64,000 nt of DNA from Erigeron canadensis. Taxonomy: Eukaryota; Streptophyta; Magnoliopsida; Asterales; Asteraceae. The stretch is from assembly GCF_010389155.1 (NCBI RefSeq), contig NC_057761.1, forward strand, positions 9,860,501-9,924,500, read 5' to 3'. Below are positions 58,324-64,000 of this stretch, one piece after another. The translations under genes and the position numbers were made by a program. Positions within the stretch are counted from its first letter, which is position 1. Each line of letters opens with the position of its first letter. The notes under the pieces were generated by a model, which was not told the origin of the DNA, made no database searches, and saw nothing but the letters and a program-made list of their open reading frames with translations.

Positions 58324-58565
58324 CGTATTATCCTAGTCTAGCAAGTAAACTTAAGGACTTAATTCCTAACTTGATACTTGATGCTTATTATGCAATGTGA
58401 TATTTGGAAAACTCAATGTGAAGCATGCTACTTGTTACTCTTGATGCAAATACACTTAGCACTAAACATGCAATCTAATACTTGTAAACTTAGTGTGCAA
58501 GCGAAGCATGAAACATGATGTGTAAATTCGAATTTCGGGACGCAATTCCTTTAAGAGGGGGAGAA
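58324..58565 (+). other. gypsy-2 3' untranslated region and polypurine tract
   Basis: Short AT-rich region with repeated ACTTG/ATGCAA words, ending AAGAGGGGGAGAA (58553-58565) next to the LTR. Confidence 0.85.
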
Positions 58566-60550
58566 TGTAACAACCGCCTTAGAAATAATTTGAATAAATC
58601 CATGATATGTTCTAGTTTCGAATATGTGCTCACATGAAGGTCTATTCACTCTTAAATCTTAAATTATAAGACGCGTCTATGGTCTATTATGATAAGAATG
58701 TTAGGTTTCAAGACGTAAGCGATTGTATTCAAGAAATTCTAGTCCAAAAATGTTTTATTTAGACCCTACAATTATTAGAAACATTAATTAAGGGAAAACT
58801 ATAAAAGGGTTAGAAAAACCCCATTTTCTCTACTTCTTCACCATTTTTTCTTCCATCTCACCTCTCTCTCTCTCTAAAAACACACATACATTCACCATCT
58901 TCACCCACAAAAATTCATCATTTGATTTTGAGTTGTTAAACCAAGATTTCTTGCATTTTTAGCTTCCTTGTGATAATCAAAACATATTTCTAGTATCGAT
59001 TTTCAGGTAATGACAGCAAATTTTGGGATTTTCATCAAAATAAAAGTTTACTTTTCAAGTGTATGTTCTTGATGATTTGGTCCATTTTTGGTGTAAAAAT
59101 CGTGTTAAAAGTTAGTGGGTTTGTGTCTAAAAGTGTTTAGTAACCTTTTCGTGATCAAATTTGGGTCGTAAACATGTTTTAATCTTCAAAACCCTCGTTT
59201 TTGTTAGAACAGTCCCAAATTCGTCCTAAAAACACTTAAAACGAATTTAAGGTTTATCTTCGTTCAGATACACCTAACGAATTTAAGTTTTATCTTCGTT
59301 CAGATACACCTAACGAATTTAAGGTCTATCTTCGTTAGTTGTAGAAATCAGATTTTATACTTAGTTGTAATCCAAGTCTATCATGTACAAGGAAACCCTA
59401 ATTAAGGTATAATCAAGACATATTCGATCTTGTTTATCAAAGTGCGTGTTTAAAGACGTTCATTACGAGTCTAGTGTATGAAAAACACTGTTGAGTCAAA
59501 CGTTTAAGGATCTTTAGTGAACCAAATCATCAGTACATCAAGGACACTTAGTAAATAAATAATCACGAGAACTAATACATGTATCCATCTATGCTCAATG
59601 GTTTGTGATTAGGTTGACATCAAGACATACTTGGATTCGAGTAGATATATTTTACTATATCTGTGCTTATACCCTGTGCTTGTAGAACTACGCTTGTAGC
59701 AGATCACTGTGAGTCTTCGTAGCCCCTTTTTTTTTCTTTACTTATTTCGGGGTGAAAGGAATACTGCTCATGCTTTTACACATGCCGTAACTACTTTTAC
59801 TACTCTTTGGCTATTTGACTACTTGTTACATATTAGCCGGTCCTATTGAGGATTGTGTGTGCTCTACTTGTTACATATTAGCCGGTCCTATTGAGGATTG
59901 TGTGTGCTCTACTGATACTATTAGCCGGTCCTATTGAGGATTGTGTGTGCTCTATTGATACTATTAGCCGGTCCTGTTGAGGATTGTGTGTGCTCTATTG
60001 ATACTATTAGCCGGTCCTATTGAGGATTGTGTGTGCTCTATTGATACTATTAGCCGGTCCTATCGAGGATTGTGTGTGCTCGCTTACTTATGTGCAAGTT
60101 GGTCACTAGCCACTTCATACTACTTAATACTTGAGATCTACTGGCGGTACAAAATGCTTTTATACTACATGTTTATACTCAAACCTACGAACTCACCAAC
60201 CTTTGTGTTGACTCTTTTAAGTATTCCTTTCAGGTAAACAGGCTAATCGTGGCTAGGAATGGTAGCATGGGACTATTAGCAGACTTCAGGATTTAGGGTT
60301 GGAGTTTGCATGCTTGTTATTTGGGGTTGGTGGCAATATGCCCAATCGTATCCCCTGCGTGGGACTTTTCATACTTGATTTGGTCACCTTTGTTGAACTT
60401 ATGTGTAATAACCACTACTATGCTTGTTTGGTTGTGAAATTGACTATTTATGTTTATTCTAAGCACTCATTTAGTATTCCTATGTAACATCCATGTGCGC
60501 GTGTGCTTTATCTTACATCCCGAGTTTTCCGCCGCTGTCGGGGTGTTACA
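58566..60550 (+). repeat. gypsy-2 3' LTR (1985 bp)
   Basis: Same as the 5' LTR but with three, not five, 36-bp units (59241-59337), exactly accounting for the 72-bp length difference. The 43-bp array and both ends are the same. Followed by CTAAA and the resumed gypsy-1 frame. Confidence 0.97.
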
Positions 60551-60555
60551 CTAAA

Positions 60556-63500
60556 TGATAAGTATGTGATAGAGTACGCTAATGGCCAACGGTATGGCAC
60601 TAATGAAATTGCTCTAGACTGCTCCTTGGTCTTAGTAGACAAGACTTTTACGATTGACCTAATTCCTGTTGAACTTAGTAGTTTTGATATCATCGTGGGA
60701 ATGGACTGGCTATCCAAACACCACGCGACTATTGGTTGCCATGAGAAAACAGTTCATATACCACTCCAGAACAGTGAGATCCTGATAGTGCAAGGCGATA
60801 AGTCCACGAACGAGCTAAAGATCGTCTCAGCCATGAAATTCCGCAAGTACTTAGACAAGAAAGACCATCTCGTGTACTTAGCTCATGTCATCGACAAAAG
60901 TGCTAAAGAACTTAAAGTTCAAGACATCCCCATTGTACGGGACTTTCCAGATGTCTTTCCTGACGATTTACCAGGTGTACCACCTGTGAGACAAGTCGAG
61001 TTCAATATTGATCTTGTTCCCGGTGCAGCACCTGTCGCTAAAGCACCATATCGTCTAGCTCCTCCTGAAATGCAAGAACTGTCCAATCAATTACAAGAAC
61101 TCTTGAGCAAAGGCTTTATCCGTCCCAGTTCATCCCCTTGGGGTGCACCGATCTTGTTCGTTAAAAAGAAAGATGGCTCAATGAGAATGTGCATAGATTA
61201 TCGAGAACTGAACAAACTAACCATCAAGAACCGGTATCCTTTGCCTCGCATAGACGACTTATTTGATCAATTGCAAGGTGCCTCGTACTTTTCTAAGATC
61301 GATCTACGATCGGGCTATCACCAGATTCGTGTTCAAGATAGTGATGTCCCAAAGACAGCTTTTCGTACTCGCTATGGTCATTACGAGTTCCTCGTTATGC
61401 CATTTGGTCTGACTAATGCTCCAGCTATTTTCATGGACTTGATGAATCGTGTCTGTCGTCCATTCTTAGACAAATTTGTGATCGTGTTCATTGACGATAT
61501 TCTCGTTTACTCCCGAAACAAGACCGACCATGAGCAACACTTACGCTCTGTTCTTCAACTCCTGCGAAAAGAAGAGTTATATGCCAAATTTTCAAAGTGC
61601 GAATTCTGGCTTCGCCAAGTACAGTTCTTAGGTCACATTGTAAACGAGGAGGGCATTCATGTTAATCCGACCAAGGTTGAAGCCATCAAGAAATGGGAGG
61701 CCCCGATAACTCCCACTGAAGTTCGTAGTTTCCTCGGATTAGCTGGTTATTATCCTCGTTTCATCGAGAATTTTTCTAAGATCGCACTACCCTTGACACA
61801 ATTGACGCAAAAGACTCGAGATTTCATTTGGGGTGATCAGCAAGAACAAGCATTCCAAACCTTAAAGGACAAACTATGTAACGCACCTGTCCTAACTTTA
61901 CCTGATGGCACTGAAGACTTTGTGGTGTACTGTGACGCCTCACATCAAGGTCTAGGCTGTGTACTGATGCAAAGAAGCAAGGTGATCGCCTATGCATCCA
62001 GACAACTCAAAGTGCACGAAAAGAACTATACCACCCACGACCTAGAACTTGGGGCAGTTGTGTTCGCTTTGAAGATTTGGAGGCACTACTTATACGGAAC
62101 CAAGTGTACTATCTTTACCGATCACAAGAGCTTGCAGCACGTATTCAACCAGAAAGAACTGAACATGAGACAGAGGCGTTGGGTGGAATTGCTGAATGAC
62201 TATGACTGTGAAATCAAGTATCATCCCGGGAAGGCGAATGTAGTAGCCGACGCGCTGAGCAGAAAAGAACGAGTCAAAATCTTATCTATTAAGGAGGCAA
62301 ATCGTACAGACTTGAGGCAACTTGTGATCAAAGGCCAAGAGTTCGGCTTGAGATCGAAAGACAGTATAAAAGCTGAGCGGTTAGGACCCATCGCTCAGGA
62401 ATTCGAAGTCGATGATAATGGAGTTAGAAAATTCAAGAACCGAGTTTGGATCCCTGCAGCTAATGGTGTTCGAGAGATCATCATGCAGGAAGCTCATCGT
62501 TCTAAATACTCGATTCATCCAGGCGCAGACAAAATGTACAAGAACTTGAAGCTAGATTATTGGTGGCCTGGGATGAAGAGAGAGATCTTTGAGTACGTCA
62601 GCGGATGTCTGACATGTTCTAAAGTCAAAATCGAACATCAGAAACCTTCTGGATTGTTGAAGCAATTGGAAATCCCGGTGTGGAAGTGGGAAGACATTAC
62701 TATGGACTTCATTATGAAACTGCCTCGTACGAAGAACAACCATAACTCCATTTGGGTTATTGTAGACAGACTGACGAAATCAGCCCGTTTTCTTCCTATC
62801 CGAGATGACTACTCACTGGAGAGACTTGCTGAGATCTATATAGATGACATCGTAACTAAGTACGGTGTTCCTTTATCAATTGTATCTGACCGCGACCCGC
62901 GCTTCACGTCCGACTTTTGGCAGTCACTTCAAGAAGCGTTAGGTACTAGACTTAATCTGAGCACCGCCTATCACCCACAGTCAAACGGGCAAAGCGAACG
63001 CACTATTCAGACTCTGGAAGACATGCTCCGTTCTTGTGCATTAGAGTTTAGAGGGAGTTGGGATAAACATCTCCCGTTGATCGAGTTCTCGTACAATAAC
63101 AGCTATCACACGAGTATTCAGTGTGCACCGTTTGAGGCCTTATATGGTCGCAAATGCCGGTCACCACTGTGTTGGCTAGACGCCGGTGAAAGGAGTTGGA
63201 TGAAGCTTCCAGTTGTACAGACCACCATAGACAAGATAGCTGTTATCAAAGAAAAGCTTAAGGCAGCTCAAGACAGACAAAAATCCTATGCAGACAAACG
63301 CCGTAAGCCTCTTGAGTTCGAGGTGGGCGACAAAGTTCTTTTGAAAGTTTCCCCATGGAAAGGTACCGCCCGGTTCGGCAAGAGAGGCAAGTTGGCGCCT
63401 CGGTACATAGGACCATATAAGATCATTAAACGTGTAGGACCAGTAGCGTACAAGCTGGAACTACCGTTAGAGCTCGGCAATGTTCATGACACGTTCCACG

Positions 63501-63754
63501 TATCCAATCTTAAGAAGTGCATGGCTGACGACCCGACCATCATTCCTGTTAAGGATGTTCGCATAGACGAAGGGCTCGAGTTCACCGAAGAGCCTATCGA
63601 AGTCGTAGACAAAGATGCTAAACAGACAAGACAAAGCCGCGTACCCCTAGTTCGTGTACGTTGGAGTGCTAGACACGGGTATAATGACACCTGGGAACGC
63701 GAGGACTTCATTAAGAAGAAGTACCCTCATCTTTTTGACCGACGAGACTCTTAA
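60556..63754 (+). CDS. pol: gypsy-1 Pol (rest of protease, RT, RNase H, integrase, chromodomain-like), 5' part separated by gypsy-2
   Basis: Resumes in phase with the protease frame that stops at 50613; an upstream Met at 60503 lies in the gypsy-2 LTR and is accidental. Domains: protease end [15 protein letters not shown] (about 60700); [18 protein letters not shown] (61130) and [10 protein letters not shown] (61490); RNase [11 protein letters not shown] (61930), TDHKSLQH (62120); integrase [11 protein letters not shown]...CLTCSKVK (62517-62625), MDFIMKLP (62703), SDRDPRFTS (62887), GQSERTIQ (62990); GPY-type [13 protein letters not shown] (63390); chromodomain-like [19 protein letters not shown] (63652). 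No stop until 63752. One atypical residue, YYPRF at about 61748, where gypsy-2 has YYRRF. A functional polyprotein cannot be made because of the gag frameshift and the insertion. Confidence 0.95.
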
Positions 63755-63787
63755 TTTCGAGGACGAAATCTTCCAAGTGGGGGAGGA
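63755..63787 (+). promoter_or_regulatory. gypsy-1 3' end and polypurine tract
   Basis: After the stop at 63752 only about 33 bases remain; AAGTGGGGGAGGA (63775-63787) touches the LTR. Confidence 0.9.
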
Positions 63788-64000
63788 TGTAACAACCGTC
63801 CCAGAAATGTTCTATTTAAGTCCTTGAAAATGTACATATGCCACTAAATCGGTCAGACAGTCTAATTTATATGAGTTATAGACGTACTTTAGACGTTCAT
63901 TATGTGCTTATGTGAACTTCAAATTGATCTAAATATTAATATTGTACGACGAGTTTGTGATTATATTCAATAATATAGTAAGTTCGGTTCACAAATATCA
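63788..64000 (+). repeat. gypsy-1 3' LTR, first 213 bp
   Basis: TGTAACAACCGTCCCAG..., identical to 46285-46497 by direct reading; continues outside the window. Confidence 0.95.

Larger units (their letters stand above)
50614..60550 (+). mobile_element. gypsy-2: young Tekay/Del-like chromovirus inserted in gypsy-1
   Basis: Perfect CTAAA duplication at 50609-50613 and 60551-60555. Two LTRs, 2057 and 1985 bp, appear identical except for two extra 36-bp units in the 5' copy. PBS, a single gag-pol frame with one stop, and PPT are present. Near-identical LTRs mean a very recent insertion. It is the youngest datable element here. Confidence 0.97.
46285..64000 (+). mobile_element. gypsy-1: Tekay/Del-like Ty3/gypsy chromovirus, interrupted by gypsy-2, 3' LTR cut by window
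   Basis: LTR, initiator-Met PBS, gag, then, after nested gypsy-2, protease, RT, RNase H, integrase and a chromodomain-like end, PPT and the first 213 bp of the 3' LTR. Those 213 bp are identical to the 5' LTR by my reading, suggesting a recent insertion. Lineage is judged from the RT block [18 protein letters not shown], the C-terminal chromodomain-like segment and the long LTR. A gag frameshift and the nested insertion disable it. Confidence 0.95.

Noticed and set aside
60503..60555. Apparent start of the gypsy-1 pol ORF
   Set aside because: These codons belong to the gypsy-2 3' LTR and merely happen to be in frame.

Overview
This is plant nuclear DNA, most likely from a eudicot (AT-rich, initiator-Met-tRNA-primed Ty1/copia and Ty3/gypsy elements, CACTA transposon, tRNA-type SINE). 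I cannot name the species. I found no tRNA or rRNA gene, CRISPR array or ordinary host gene. Essentially the whole window is one stack of transposable elements inserted into each other. The oldest layer, copia-2, has neither end inside the window.

Layout. (1) 1-11181: copia-1, a decayed SIRE-like Ty1/copia element running from within gag, through pol and a very long extra 3' ORF, to its 3' LTR. (2) 11182-18416: copia-2, of the same family as copia-3. Copia-1 sits in its untranslated leader, and its reverse transcriptase is cut at 18416. (3) 18417-29378 and 44320-46284: a CACTA (En/Spm) transposon inserted in copia-2. It carries a broken tnp2-type transposase on the minus strand, a second intron-containing transposon gene on the plus strand, and small elements between them (MITE-like palindrome, SINE with perfect target duplication, Helitron-like ends). 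(4) 29379-44319: copia-3, structurally complete (307/308-bp LTRs, PBS, PPT, TTATT duplication) but coding-dead; a 2.98-kb solo gypsy LTR (40421-43401, TCATG duplication) lies in its 3' region. (5) 46285-64000: gypsy-1, a Tekay/Del-like chromovirus inserted in an intron of the second CACTA gene; its 3' LTR runs off the window. (6) 50614-60550: gypsy-2, a young chromovirus inserted in the protease coding region of gypsy-1 (CTAAA duplication).

Order of events inferred from nesting: copia-2; then CACTA and copia-1 into copia-2; then copia-3 and gypsy-1 into CACTA; then the solo-LTR parent into copia-3 and gypsy-2 into gypsy-1. The coding state agrees: copia-1, copia-2, copia-3 and tnp2 carry many stops, gypsy-1 has one visible gag frameshift, and gypsy-2 has one in-frame stop.

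Most unusual signals: (a) all three gypsy LTRs carry, at the same place downstream of the predicted transcription start, an array of short hairpin-forming repeats (two of them with a 36-bp period), and the two gypsy-2 LTRs differ only by two of these units; (b) the array of the solo gypsy LTR uses the same ACGATC hairpin motif, next to the same short flanking module, as the leaders of the unrelated copia-2/3 family; (c) the gypsy leaders show a conserved 5' splice-site-like motif in the LTR and a strong 3' splice-site-like motif just before the gag ATG, predicting a leader intron that would remove PBS and arrays; (d) copia-2/3 carry a cluster of TQT motifs resembling LC8-binding sites; (e) copia-1 has an extra ORF of about 1250 residues.
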